A stretch of 17,646 nucleotides of DNA from an uncultured Veillonella sp. (GCA_900552715.1 USAV01000029.1:1-17646); one strand, 5' to 3'. Shown: positions 6,560 to 13,242, numbered from the stretch's first letter. Numbers and translations are program-made. Notes: generated by a model from the sequence alone, not told the origin.

Positions 6560-7480
6560 CTAATGTACTCGTAGTTTCTTAAAGTCTGTCGTTAAGTATC
6601 TACGCAGCTTTCGCAGGGCTCGTTCATGGCGCCGTTGGATAGCTTGGCGGCTACAATTCAGTTCTTCACTAACGGATACGAGGCTTTTACAATCACCGTA
6701 CACACGGCGCAACAAGTCTTGTTGATCTGGAGATAATCTACCGAGAGCCCATACGAGGCGAGCCCGTAGTCGTTGTTCCTCATCGGCCGTCATGATCATG
6801 TCTGCTATATTTTCTCCAGATGAGAAGATATCCATACCAACAGCTACCTCGCCATCATCGGTGATGCGGTCTGGTATATGAATCTCTCGGTGATTACGCA
6901 ATCGCTCGCGCTTCCAATACCGCATGTAACCATACCTAACACCAGCTTTCACAAAGCCAGGGAACGGTACACTACCTTTCAAATCAAAGCTATAAATCGA
7001 TTCTAAAAGGATAGCCCACAGATAACTCTCTAGGTCTTCACGAAACTCGCGGTTCCCCGTCTTATTCGTATAGTGTAAGATGAGTGGCCGATACCTGCGA
7101 CAGAGCTCGATTTGAGCCGCATCATGGCGCAGCTCATCGGCGGACCAAGGCTGATAGCCCACCGTCTGAATCCGCATATTCGGATTTTGACAAATCGACA
7201 CGAGGCTCTTATCCGATAAGGAGGTTAACACCTGATGCCCGCAGATAAGAGTCTGTAATTTCAACTCCTCTGGCACCTTGTACTCTGGTTCCTTAGGCGG
7301 TATCGTTTCAAATTCTAATTCCTTAGAAGTAGGTCTCTTAGAAAGTACTTCTTTGGAAGAAGGCCTCTTAGATAGTTCTTCTTTGGAAGATGTTCCCTTT
7401 GAAGATATTTCCTCAGATTGTAAGCTTGCAGTTTTAATACAGGTTCGTTGTACTAACGGTTCTTCGTTTGTGTATAACAT
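6560..7480 (-). CDS. Orphan sigma-70-like factor with repetitive N-terminal extension
   Basis: This is a 306-aa protein. The ATG at 7480 follows AAGGGG by about 4 bases; an ATG eight codons earlier has no ribosome binding site. Residues about 126-197 resemble sigma region 2: FREDLESYLWAILLESIYSF, then a GYMRYWKRER basic segment. Residues about 245-297 resemble region 4, a helix-turn-helix (LSPDQQDLLRRVY, then SVSEELNCSRQAIQRRHERA), which would read the -35 element. In front lies an unusual extension: residues 31-56 repeat the unit SSKE[EV]LSKRP and remain charged and disordered-looking to about 80. The protein should direct RNA polymerase to a special promoter set, possibly stress or competence; that is inference. 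No anti-sigma gene is adjacent. Its own promoter candidate lies 40 bases upstream, and the 202-aa gene is next downstream. Confidence 0.75.
   Translation of the reverse strand: MLYTNEEPLVQRTCIKTASLQSEEISSKGTSSKEELSKRPSSKEVLSKRPTSKELEFETIPPKEPEYKVPEELKLQTLICGHQVLTSLSDKSLVSICQNPNMRIQTVGYQPWSADELRHDAAQIELCRRYRPLILHYTNKTGNREFREDLESYLWAILLESIYSFDLKGSVPFPGFVKAGVRYGYMRYWKRERLRNHREIHIPDRITDDGEVAVGMDIFSSGENIADMIMTADEEQRLRARLVWALGRLSPDQQDLLRRVYGDCKSLVSVSEELNCSRQAIQRRHERALRKLRRYLTTDFKKLRVH
7313..7390 (-). repeat. Tandem 10-codon repeat in the sigma-like gene
   Basis: The codons encode SSKEELSKRP, SSKEVLSKRP and a partial TSKELE. The DNA copies (AGGCCTCTTAGA / AGGTCTCTTAGA with TTCTTTGGAAGA) are close enough that slippage could change the copy number in frame in 30-bp steps. 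Confidence 0.7.
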
Positions 7481-7517
7481 AAATCCCCTTTCCTGCCATG
7501 GCATAGCGCTTATCTAC

Positions 7518-7546
7518 ACAATAGCGCGGAACGGGAATTTTGACAA
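7518..7546 (-). promoter_or_regulatory. Candidate promoter of the sigma-like gene
   Basis: TTGTCA (7546-7541), 17 bases, TATTGT (7523-7518). The -35 box matches 5 of 6 and the -10 box 4 of 6. An inverted repeat GGGAATT / AATTCCC (arms near 7534-7540 and 7563-7569) flanks the -35 box and could be an operator. Confidence 0.45.
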
Positions 7547-7660
7547 ATTGGCAATTCCTTAGAATTCCCACATATTCTGTTACAATCTAACATTAATTTC
7601 TATCCATTAAAAGACATAACTATACACCTAGATAAGTAATTGCTGAAAATAATACAAAAA

Positions 7661-7686
7661 AGACACCACAGAGGAATATGGTGTCT
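7661..7686 (-). terminator. Terminator of the ATPase gene
   Basis: AGACACCA (7661-7668) pairs with TGGTGTCT (7679-7686) around a 10-base loop. On the minus strand six T follow directly. It lies about 130 bases after the ATPase stop. Confidence 0.8.
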
Positions 7687-7701
7687 CTTTTAGAGGAATT
7701 A

Positions 7702-7783
7702 GTACTACCATTGGGTAATAGTACGTAAGTTACAATTACTGATATACACGTTAGGCGTAACGTATTCTGATGTTACAAGTAAC
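7702..7783. repeat. Cluster of small inverted repeats built on GTTAC/GTAAC
   Basis: Within about 80 bases between the ATPase stop and its terminator there are GTACTA/TAGTAC (7702-7724), ACGTTA-ggcg-TAACGT (7748-7763) and GTTAC-aa-GTAAC (7772-7783), plus a single GTTAC at 7729. Together they would fold the 3' untranslated RNA into successive short hairpins. Confidence 0.5.
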
Positions 7784-7814
7784 TGTATAGGTAATCGTAT
7801 TTTAAATTGTCTGA

Positions 7815-8879
7815 TTACATTGCAATACAGGAGGCTTCCACAAAGTCTTTGAGTTGTGGTTTTACGTAGGTTTGGTACACGTCTGCACCATTGCCACGGA
7901 CGATGTCGCCCCAGTATTTATACACATAGCGGTACCAGAAATGGAACATGCTATTTGTGAAGTGGTAGTCAGCGTATTTCGCTGGTCCACGGCTATTCGC
8001 TTGGATACGACCTACTAGGCCCATCGCCATCAAGTCGTTTAAGCGAGATGTAAAGGTGCCGCTTTTAATTTGGCTAGCTTGCAACAACTCCACATAGTAT
8101 GGTCTCTCTAGTGTAGCAAGGCCAGATAGAATCGCATTAGCACCTGTTATATTTTTCATATCTCGATGTAAGATATGCTGCGTTTCTTCAAAGAGGGCGC
8201 CTGATACGGAGAAGAACAAATTAATGATATTCGTATCGATGCTTTCACCATTATCAAAGTACTGCACATAGGCAGGCAAACCACCTGTTACGGCGAACAC
8301 GGTACGCAAGTCATCCTTCGCATAGTGAAGGCCCAAGGATTTCATGTCCACCAAGGAGAATGGTTTCACCTCGAAATATTCTGACACATAAGGACCTATC
8401 AAGCTGCGATCGCCAATGATGCGGCCATCAAGCTGTTCTAACCCATTCGCCATCAAGATGATGTTCAAATGGCTCGTTTCTTTATAAGCATCTAACAAAT
8501 CGCGCAAGTGTATAGGGAACTGAGGTACAGCCTCCACCAAGGAAGGGTAATCATCAATCACCACAGTCTGAGGCGTTTTTACACTGCTTTCAAATAGACC
8601 CTCAAAGGCCTCTTGCAAGCTAGTGATCGGTTCGAATTTATCCTGCCCATCAGCAGGAACAAAACGTGCCTCAAGAGCTCGATTCATATCGGCTACATGG
8701 ATTGCTTCATTAGCCATGCGACCCGCCAAGTATAACGCCTTATGACGGCGCACAAGCTGGGAAGCCACATAGGATTTGCCACTGCGATGCGGACCATACA
8801 CAACACACAAGCTCATTTGACCCATCGCAATACGGGACTGGATACTCTCAATAATTTCAGCACGTCCCACAAAATTCAT
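7815..8879 (-). CDS. AAA ATPase of the DUF234-associated (archaeal-type) family, short form
   Basis: This is a 354-aa protein; the ATG at 8879 is preceded by GGAGGTGA. It opens with F-V-G-R-x-E-like sequence (NFVGRAEIIESI). Walker A is at 29-36 (GPHRSGKS) and Walker B at 105-110 (TVVIDD), so ATP binding and hydrolysis are expected. A winged-helix-like part (about 250-300: TLERPYYVELLQASQIKSGT, LNDLMAMGLVGRI) follows, then the family's FTNSMFHFWYRYVY motif near 307-320. Related proteins usually run to about 450 aa with a complete C-terminal DUF234 domain; this one stops shortly after TYVKPQLKDFVEAS, where that domain should continue, so it may be C-terminally shortened. Their cellular role is poorly known. 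It is monocistronic, with its own promoter and terminator. Confidence 0.8.
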   Translation of the reverse strand: MNFVGRAEIIESIQSRIAMGQMSLCVVYGPHRSGKSYVASQLVRRHKALYLAGRMANEAIHVADMNRALEARFVPADGQDKFEPITSLQEAFEGLFESSVKTPQTVVIDDYPSLVEAVPQFPIHLRDLLDAYKETSHLNIILMANGLEQLDGRIIGDRSLIGPYVSEYFEVKPFSLVDMKSLGLHYAKDDLRTVFAVTGGLPAYVQYFDNGESIDTNIINLFFSVSGALFEETQHILHRDMKNITGANAILSGLATLERPYYVELLQASQIKSGTFTSRLNDLMAMGLVGRIQANSRGPAKYADYHFTNSMFHFWYRYVYKYWGDIVRGNGADVYQTYVKPQLKDFVEASCIAM

Positions 8880-8910
8880 ATACTCTCACCTCCAACATTC
8901 TATGGAGACT

Positions 8911-8940
8911 ATTATATCATAAATTTAAAACAAATTTAAA
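8911..8940 (-). promoter_or_regulatory. Promoter of the ATPase gene (extended -10)
   Basis: TGATATAAT gives a perfect TATAAT (8916-8911) with an upstream TGn. TTTAAA lies 18 bases further (8940-8935) as a weak -35. The predicted leader is about 25 bases and contains the GGAGGTGA ribosome binding site. Confidence 0.6.
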
Positions 8941-9064
8941 CTTATTTTCATATTATTAACATGACTTTTGATTATGTTAAATTTTTTACGCATAAAATAT
9001 ACTTATTTAATGGTTTACTTTTTACTCATATGTTGGTGAAAGTCCCCATATTTACTACATTCTA

Positions 9065-9091
9065 TATAGTTGTATCCCCAATACAACTATA
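9065..9091. repeat. Strong 11-bp hairpin without a T-run
   Basis: TATAGTTGTAT (9065-9075) pairs perfectly with ATACAACTATA (9081-9091) around loop CCCCA. Neither strand has a T-run after it. It sits between the lipoprotein terminator and the ATPase promoter; an operator, a cruciform or a processing signal are all possible. Confidence 0.6.
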
Positions 9092-9109
9092 CAGAGGAAA
9101 GTATAAAAA

Positions 9110-9140
9110 AAGACGTGCCTATCTAGGATAAGCACGTCTT
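9110..9140 (-). terminator. Terminator of the NagZ-like lipoprotein gene
   Basis: AAGACGTGC (9110-9118) pairs with GCACGTCTT (9132-9140); after one mismatch an inner TATC/GATA stem continues. The minus strand then carries seven T after the last G-C-rich block. Confidence 0.9.
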
Positions 9141-9145
9141 GTAAA

Positions 9146-9206
9146 TTTGTGTATTTGTGTATTTGTTTATATGTATATCTGTATGTATATGTATATGTAT
9201 ATGTAA
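9146..9206. repeat. Two adjacent simple tandem repeats, (TTTGTGTA)3 and (ATGTAT)6
   Basis: Positions 9146-9169 hold three 8-base units (the last TTTGTTTA), and 9171-9206 hold six 6-base units, one degenerate (ATCTGT) and the last ATGTAA. They lie in the 3' untranslated region of the lipoprotein gene, before its terminator. A short minus-strand frame through them (about 9055-9249) merely translates the repeat as Tyr-Thr and is not a gene. Confidence 0.85.
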
Positions 9207-9248
9207 TAGTTTTGTTTATGGACGATACCTGCGAGGACGTTCCTAACA

Positions 9249-10397
9249 TTATTGTTGCATTTGCGTTTGCATCTTCATGAGTAGAATATGCTTAACTGCA
9301 TCATTGAGGCGATCATTGGTAATCGTTCCGTTCGCCACAGCTTGCGTTAATGCTCGATGGACTTCATCAATGTGAACAGTGTCCGCATCAAGGAGGACGA
9401 GGTCACTGCCTGCTACGATGGATTCTACCGCAAAGTCCCCTATTTTCTGGTTCGCCTGCAAGGCACCTACATCGACACGGTCTGTCATAACCACCCCATT
9501 ATAGCCAAGCTCATGTCGTAACCAGTCCGTAATGATTGCTTTAGAAGCACTGGCCAAGTGTGCATTATCGATAGCCGGAATTTGCACATGACTCATAACT
9601 AGCATGTACGTATTCGCCGTCGTCTGTGTAATGAGTCGTTTGAATACAGCCACATCCGTAGTATTGAGGTATGCTTTTGCGTCATTAGCAGTCTCAAAGG
9701 ATGCGTCGCCAAGGCTCACCGTTGGGAAGTAGTTATAGCCGAACCACATTTGGTTGATTTGGTAACGCTCCGCCATGGCAAGGTCCATATGGCCTGCCCA
9801 CGTAGGGTCAGATGTATAGGACACATTAGGAACCCCAAGATTCGCATTCGGCCCGATGACAAGGTTGAATCCCATATCACGCATTTCAATAGCCGACCGT
9901 GTCGCTAGATTAATGATTCGTTCCATCGGTAATTGGCCCCAGCGATTTGGCTCTGGCAAACGCAAGAAACTTTCATTAGAACGCAACACCTTATCCCGAT
10001 TAATCGCTATATATGGCGTAACCATGCTCGCCGTCGTAGCCGTTTGCATGATGTCGTTTGTGAAAGCTTTCACTTGGTTTTTATTATTTAGATTTTCATT
10101 GGTTAGCATAACGCCGCTCACACGGTATTTCCTGATGACGTCCTTTTGGGACTGTCCTACCGTGCTGCCATGAAGGCTAATCATCATCAGCTGGCCTATC
10201 TTGTCCTCTTGAGACATAGCCCCGAGCCAGGTATTTACCTTCTCAGGGACAGGCTTGTCTGATTGCATGACGGCTCGATACGATACAGTTCGTACCTCTT
10301 CCTGCTCTGCCTGACTCTCATGCTGGCATCCTGCAGTGCCGATGGCGGCGACAATCAAGGCCATACCACATAGGGCACGCCGTAAAAACAAGTTCAT
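9249..10397 (-). CDS. GH3 / NagZ-like lipoprotein, probably catalytically altered
   Basis: This is a 382-aa protein. Residues 1-23 are a lipoprotein signal with lipobox TAGC (C24). Residues about 50-375 align along their length with single-domain family 3 glycosidases (NagZ, which removes N-acetylglucosamine from peptidoglycan fragments): MSQEDKIGQLMM, GVMLTN, MGFNLVIGPNANLG, MSHVQIPAID and LRHELGYNGVVMTD are typical. The nucleophile Asp is kept (D306, MTDRVDV). However, the IDQEGGxVxR substrate-binding motif reads INRDKVLR, and the KHFPGHGxT loop carrying the His-Asp acid/base pair reads YNYFPTVSLGD, without His. It may therefore be a sugar-binding pseudo-enzyme or have changed specificity. 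It should sit on the outer face of the cytoplasmic membrane or in the outer membrane. The gene is monocistronic. The ATG has GGAGAG only two bases away and AAGGAG 12 bases upstream, so the start is the best available rather than ideal. Confidence 0.82.
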   Translation of the reverse strand: MNLFLRRALCGMALIVAAIGTAGCQHESQAEQEEVRTVSYRAVMQSDKPVPEKVNTWLGAMSQEDKIGQLMMISLHGSTVGQSQKDVIRKYRVSGVMLTNENLNNKNQVKAFTNDIMQTATTASMVTPYIAINRDKVLRSNESFLRLPEPNRWGQLPMERIINLATRSAIEMRDMGFNLVIGPNANLGVPNVSYTSDPTWAGHMDLAMAERYQINQMWFGYNYFPTVSLGDASFETANDAKAYLNTTDVAVFKRLITQTTANTYMLVMSHVQIPAIDNAHLASASKAIITDWLRHELGYNGVVMTDRVDVGALQANQKIGDFAVESIVAGSDLVLLDADTVHIDEVHRALTQAVANGTITNDRLNDAVKHILLMKMQTQMQQ

Positions 10398-10658
10398 CTC
10401 TCCACAAAACTCCTTGTAATACTCTCTTACATGTTACCTTTCTATATATTATACACTATATAATTCATCTTTTCCTCATGTGAAAGCTAGTTTTCTATAT
10501 CAATTTATCATAATAAAGTTATAAAGTAACAGTAACAATTAATATATGAGGCAATCCATTGATATGAAATAACTATGATAGTACATACAGTCACAATATC
10601 GTGTCTTATGAGATCCATACATATAACATATACAAAACTATAAGAAGGTTATACATAA
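10398..10658. other. AT-rich intergenic region upstream of the lipoprotein gene
   Basis: No gene is seen. A perfect TATAAT on the minus strand (10453-10448), 50 bases before the lipoprotein start, is the likely -10 box, but no good -35 is present. An alternative pair TTGTTA-17-TATTAT lies further upstream, near 10510-10540. Confidence 0.4.
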
Positions 10659-10740
10659 AAATCCTACGAATCGATCGTAAGGTGACGCTCAGTAGTCAAT
10701 ATCTACACAAGTATCAAGTCACTCATGACCCGTAGGATTT
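10659..10740 (-). terminator. Long hairpin terminator of the hydrogenase gene with a 62-base insert
   Basis: AAATCCTACG (10659-10668) pairs perfectly with CGTAGGATTT (10731-10740), and the minus strand continues with T-rich sequence (TTTTTATG). The interior is long and has its own GTGAC/GTCAC pairing (10682-10686 with 10718-10722). The architecture resembles the two CGACTTAGG-loop hairpins near 14.7 and 15.3 kb, but the core sequence is not clearly conserved. Confidence 0.65.
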
Positions 10741-10859
10741 ATTTCTGTTCAATTAGTTACCCATATACCAGTCTAACTATACTAATGTATCGATGTATTC
10801 ATCGCCGGAATACATTCGAAACGACTTGTACTGAGTAAATTAGCTAATTTGTAATGCTA
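10741..10859. other. Hydrogenase 3' untranslated region with two palindromes
   Basis: AAATTAGCTAATTT (10837-10850) is a perfect 14-bp palindrome 10 bases after the stop. ATGTATTC (10793-10800) and GAATACAT (10808-10815) form an 8-bp stem with a 7-base loop. Neither has a T-run. Confidence 0.5.
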
Positions 10860-12290
10860 TTAACCCTTGTATTTAGGGGATGTTGGGCATGTTTCAGGTG
10901 TTACGTCTTTGCGATCACCAAGCACCGCGCTGCGGTCTGTGTAGTGTGTATGCAAGAGTTCGTGTGCCTTATGGCCCAATGGTTCGCCTAAGAAGTCTTT
11001 GTACAATGCTTGGATTTCTGGGTTTTCATAGGAAGCAACCCATTTGTAGTTAGCATCAGCTTCATAAAGACCGCCGATACGAGCTTCCTTAGTTTTCACA
11101 GCTTGTGGCAATTTAGTGCGCGGTTGACCGCCGCCACCAATACAGCCGCCTGGACATGCCATAACTTCGATGAAGTCATAGTGTTTGTCGCTGTCTTTCA
11201 ACGCATTAAGGAAGTCACGTGTGTTTTTACCGCCATGTACTACAGCAACGGACAATGTAACATCATCACCTAATTGAACAGTGGCCTCTTTAACGCCTTC
11301 CATACCACGAACGTCTTCGAGGTGAGTCAAAGCATATGGAGGTGGCTCTTTATCAGTAATGAGCTTGTATGCTGTACGCATAGCCGCTTCCATAACACCG
11401 CCAGTGTTACCGAAGATGATAGATGCGCCAGTTTCCATACCGATTAAGTCATCGAATTGGGATTCTTCAATGGCATTGAAGTCGAGGTTTTCCTCTTGGA
11501 TCCAACGGATGAACTCACGAGTTGTAATGGAAATATCTGTATCCATGCCAAGGGATTCATCATTATGGTAACGAGCCGCTGCATTTTCTTCTTCTCGTTT
11601 TGTTTCTGCTTTTTTAGCCGTACAAGGGTTTACAGATACAGATACGATGTTGCTAGGATTAATGCCTTTTTTCTCAGCAAAGTATGTTTTAATCATAGCC
11701 GCTTCCATAGCGATACAAGAACGTGTGGAAGACAAGTTAGGAATTAATTCAGGGAAGTAGATTTCCGCAAAACGCACCCACGCTGGGCAGCAGCTTGTGA
11801 ACTGAGGAATTTGACCGCCAGTTTTAAGGCGTTCTACAAGCTCAGATGCTTCTTCCATGATGGTTAAGTCCGCACCGAAGTTAGTGTCTACTACATAGTC
11901 TGCACCTAATGCGCGCAAAGCACCAACCATTTTGCCTTCAAGGAATGTACCTGGTTCATAGCCGAAGCCTTCACCGATAGCTACGCGCACAGCTGGAGCT
12001 GTTTGGATAACCACGATTTTTTCAGGATCTGCAAGCGCTGCTTTCACCTTTTCAAGCTCGGATTTAGCATGCATGGAGTCGAATGGACATGCAGCCGCAC
12101 ATTGACCACAGTGGATACATACAGGCACATCGCCGTTTGCATCGAGATCATAGTAGTCGAGTACGCTCATTACGTCCGCACAAGCACGACGGCATAACGT
12201 ACAGTTTTTACACTTGGAAATGTCGTGATAAATGGATGGATTGTCGAGCGCAATCGGCACGCGTTTATCGATAAATTCGTATTGAGACAT
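10860..12290 (-). CDS. hydA: [FeFe] hydrogenase with two ferredoxin-type clusters, atypical H-cluster motifs
   Basis: This is a 476-aa enzyme. The ATG at 12290 has GGAGG 5 bases upstream; a longer frame from 12338 has none. The N-terminus carries two 4Fe-4S motifs: C27-x2-C30-x2-C33-x3-C37 and C58-x2-C61-x2-C64-x3-C68-P. The H-domain contains L1 TSCCPAW (165-171), L2 NPCTAKKAE (221-229) and L3 EVMACPGGCIGGGGQP (375-390), giving the cluster ligands C168, C223, C379 and C383. FGADLTIMEE and the C-terminal LLHTHYTDRS are also typical. It would reduce protons with ferredoxin electrons, disposing of reductant from pyruvate oxidation, in the cytoplasm. Unlike classical HydA, L2 has Asn221 in place of Met, and the usual CKSPQQM segment reads TRSCIAM (189-195). 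Size and domains fit an M2-type monomer. No maturase (HydE/F/G) genes lie in the window. Confidence 0.93.
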   Translation of the reverse strand: MSQYEFIDKRVPIALDNPSIYHDISKCKNCTLCRRACADVMSVLDYYDLDANGDVPVCIHCGQCAAACPFDSMHAKSELEKVKAALADPEKIVVIQTAPAVRVAIGEGFGYEPGTFLEGKMVGALRALGADYVVDTNFGADLTIMEEASELVERLKTGGQIPQFTSCCPAWVRFAEIYFPELIPNLSSTRSCIAMEAAMIKTYFAEKKGINPSNIVSVSVNPCTAKKAETKREEENAAARYHNDESLGMDTDISITTREFIRWIQEENLDFNAIEESQFDDLIGMETGASIIFGNTGGVMEAAMRTAYKLITDKEPPPYALTHLEDVRGMEGVKEATVQLGDDVTLSVAVVHGGKNTRDFLNALKDSDKHYDFIEVMACPGGCIGGGGQPRTKLPQAVKTKEARIGGLYEADANYKWVASYENPEIQALYKDFLGEPLGHKAHELLHTHYTDRSAVLGDRKDVTPETCPTSPKYKG

Positions 12291-12351
12291 GAGGACCTCC
12301 TCTAACAAACTAAAACTATCAAACCTTTTGGGAAACATCGGCCAAACTACA

Positions 12352-12364
12352 GAGCACTGTGCTC
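12352..12364. promoter_or_regulatory. Perfect palindrome in the hydrogenase leader
   Basis: GAGCAC-T-GTGCTC lies about 62-74 bases upstream of the hydrogenase start, downstream of the promoter candidate. It could be an operator or a small RNA hairpin. Confidence 0.4.
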
Positions 12365-12428
12365 AAGGCGTACTTCCACATCTTACCTCTAGTATACGCT
12401 ATGGTGAAAGTTTATACTATGTAGAAAT

Positions 12429-12457
12429 GTTACACTTTTGTGCAAAATTATGGTCAA
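12429..12457 (-). promoter_or_regulatory. Candidate hydrogenase promoter
   Basis: TTGACC (12457-12452), 17 bases, TGTAAC (12434-12429). The -35 matches 5 of 6 and the -10 only 4 of 6. A second possible -10 (TATACT, near 12393-12398) has no good -35. The leader would be about 130 bases. Confidence 0.35.
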
Positions 12458-12493
12458 TCATCCCTCTCTAGATAACATAATATTGCCCATAAC

Positions 12494-12551
12494 ATTGTGA
12501 GTGACATTCTACATGATATTGTGGGTGAGTATATTTCAATAAGATTGAAAT
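12494..12551. promoter_or_regulatory. Direct and inverted repeats far upstream of the hydrogenase
   Basis: ATTGTGAGTGA (12494-12504) and ATTGTGGGTGA (12518-12528) are direct repeats 24 bases apart. ATTTCAAT-aag-ATTGAAAT (12533-12551) is a perfect inverted repeat. All lie upstream of the promoter candidate and could bind regulators; I match them to no known consensus. The rest of 12291-12756 shows no gene. Confidence 0.35.
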
Positions 12552-12635
12552 TACATAAATGCGTAATAATATTCCCATTGTACCACGAACGGGTAAATAA
12601 TTCACCAACTTTTAGGGAATTAAAACAAAAGAAAA

Positions 12636-12679
12636 ACGCGCGTCAATTTAAATAAAAACGTACATCAATTTAAATAAAA
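12636..12679. repeat. Two 22-bp tandem direct repeats
   Basis: Units 12636-12657 and 12658-12679 share TCAATTTAAATAAAA and differ at three positions in the ACG[CT][GA]C[GA] head. The following terminator stem opens with the related ACGCACG, as if the head of the repeat were the terminator arm. Confidence 0.7.
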
Positions 12680-12685
12680 GAAAAA

Positions 12686-12713
12686 ACGCACGCCCTCTAA
12701 TGAGAACGTGCGT
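12686..12713 (-). terminator. Terminator of the 124-aa secreted-protein gene
   Basis: ACGCACG (12686-12692) pairs with CGTGCGT (12707-12713), with a possible inner CTC/GAG. The minus strand continues TTTTTCTTTTA directly after the stem, an excellent T-run. Confidence 0.88.
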
Positions 12714-12756
12714 GTGTGAAGCTTTCACAAAGAATCATAACCCTCGAAGGATCAGA

Positions 12757-13131
12757 TTATTTGTCACCCCAGATAAGTGTGTACACAGCGTATGCAGGAG
12801 TGCCTTGTTCAACCTTACGAGTAGATTTGTTAGGTTGTTCTTCTTTCACAACATAACCTTGTGGGTTATAAAGAGTTACCTTAACGTCTTTTACTTCGCG
12901 TTTTTTGTGGTTGAACTCTTCAGTTACGATGTAGTGGTAACCTTCGTAGTCCATAGCTTTGATGTCCAAAGTAGCTTTTTTGTCATCTTTTTTAACAGAA
13001 TCGTTGTCGATAGACCAAGTGATACCATTGCTATCTGTACCTACAGTATACCAATTTGCCGCATCAACACTACCGATACCACCAATCAATAAAGCGCCTG
13101 CTGCCAAAACAGCTGCCAATGTTTTTTTCAT
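12757..13131 (-). CDS. Small secreted protein, ID-N-x-S-V family, copy 1
   Basis: This is a 124-aa protein. The ATG at 13131 has AGAGG 7 bases upstream; longer in-frame starts lack one. Residues 1-24 form a signal peptide (MKKTLAAVLAAGALLIGGIG, cut after VDA). The mature part starts NWYTVGTD, followed by ITWSIDNDSVKKDDKKATLD and then TLYNPQGYVV, ending YTLIWGDK. These blocks recur in the two related genes closer to gyrA. The aromatic pair followed by a hydrophobic-Ile-Asp-x-x-Ser core resembles the surface-adhesin E-type fold known from Haemophilus protein E; that resemblance is weak and inferred. The protein should act in the periplasm or at the surface. Lys- and Asp-rich, no Cys, no lipobox. 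It lies 111 bases downstream of fic with no clear terminator between, so read-through is possible. Confidence 0.8.
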   Translation of the reverse strand: MKKTLAAVLAAGALLIGGIGSVDAANWYTVGTDSNGITWSIDNDSVKKDDKKATLDIKAMDYEGYHYIVTEEFNHKKREVKDVKVTLYNPQGYVVKEEQPNKSTRKVEQGTPAYAVYTLIWGDK

Positions 13132-13242
13132 ATTTTTACCTCTCGAATTAAATACAAGAATACGAAATCTAGTATATTCGATAAAACTAAATATTTTATG
13201 AAAGACAAACGTGCTCAATTATTAGAATATCTATTCCAAACA

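Noticed and set aside
9146..9206. Phase-variable promoter or coding microsatellite
   Set aside because: The repeats lie between a stop codon and its terminator, not in a spacer between promoter boxes or inside a supported gene.
9055..9249. Minus-strand frame of 64 codons starting at the end of the lipoprotein gene
   Set aside because: It translates the TATATG/TTTGTGTA microsatellites into Tyr-Thr runs and crosses the terminator hairpin; there is no ribosome binding site.
10659..10740. T-box or riboswitch leader
   Set aside because: It lies downstream of the hydrogenase and more than 250 bases upstream of the next start, lacks T-box motifs, and fits a terminator position better.
12700..13092. 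Plus-strand frame of 130 codons opposite the 124-aa secreted-protein gene
   Set aside because: It is antisense to a gene with signal peptide, ribosome binding site and paralogs, and begins inside that gene's terminator.
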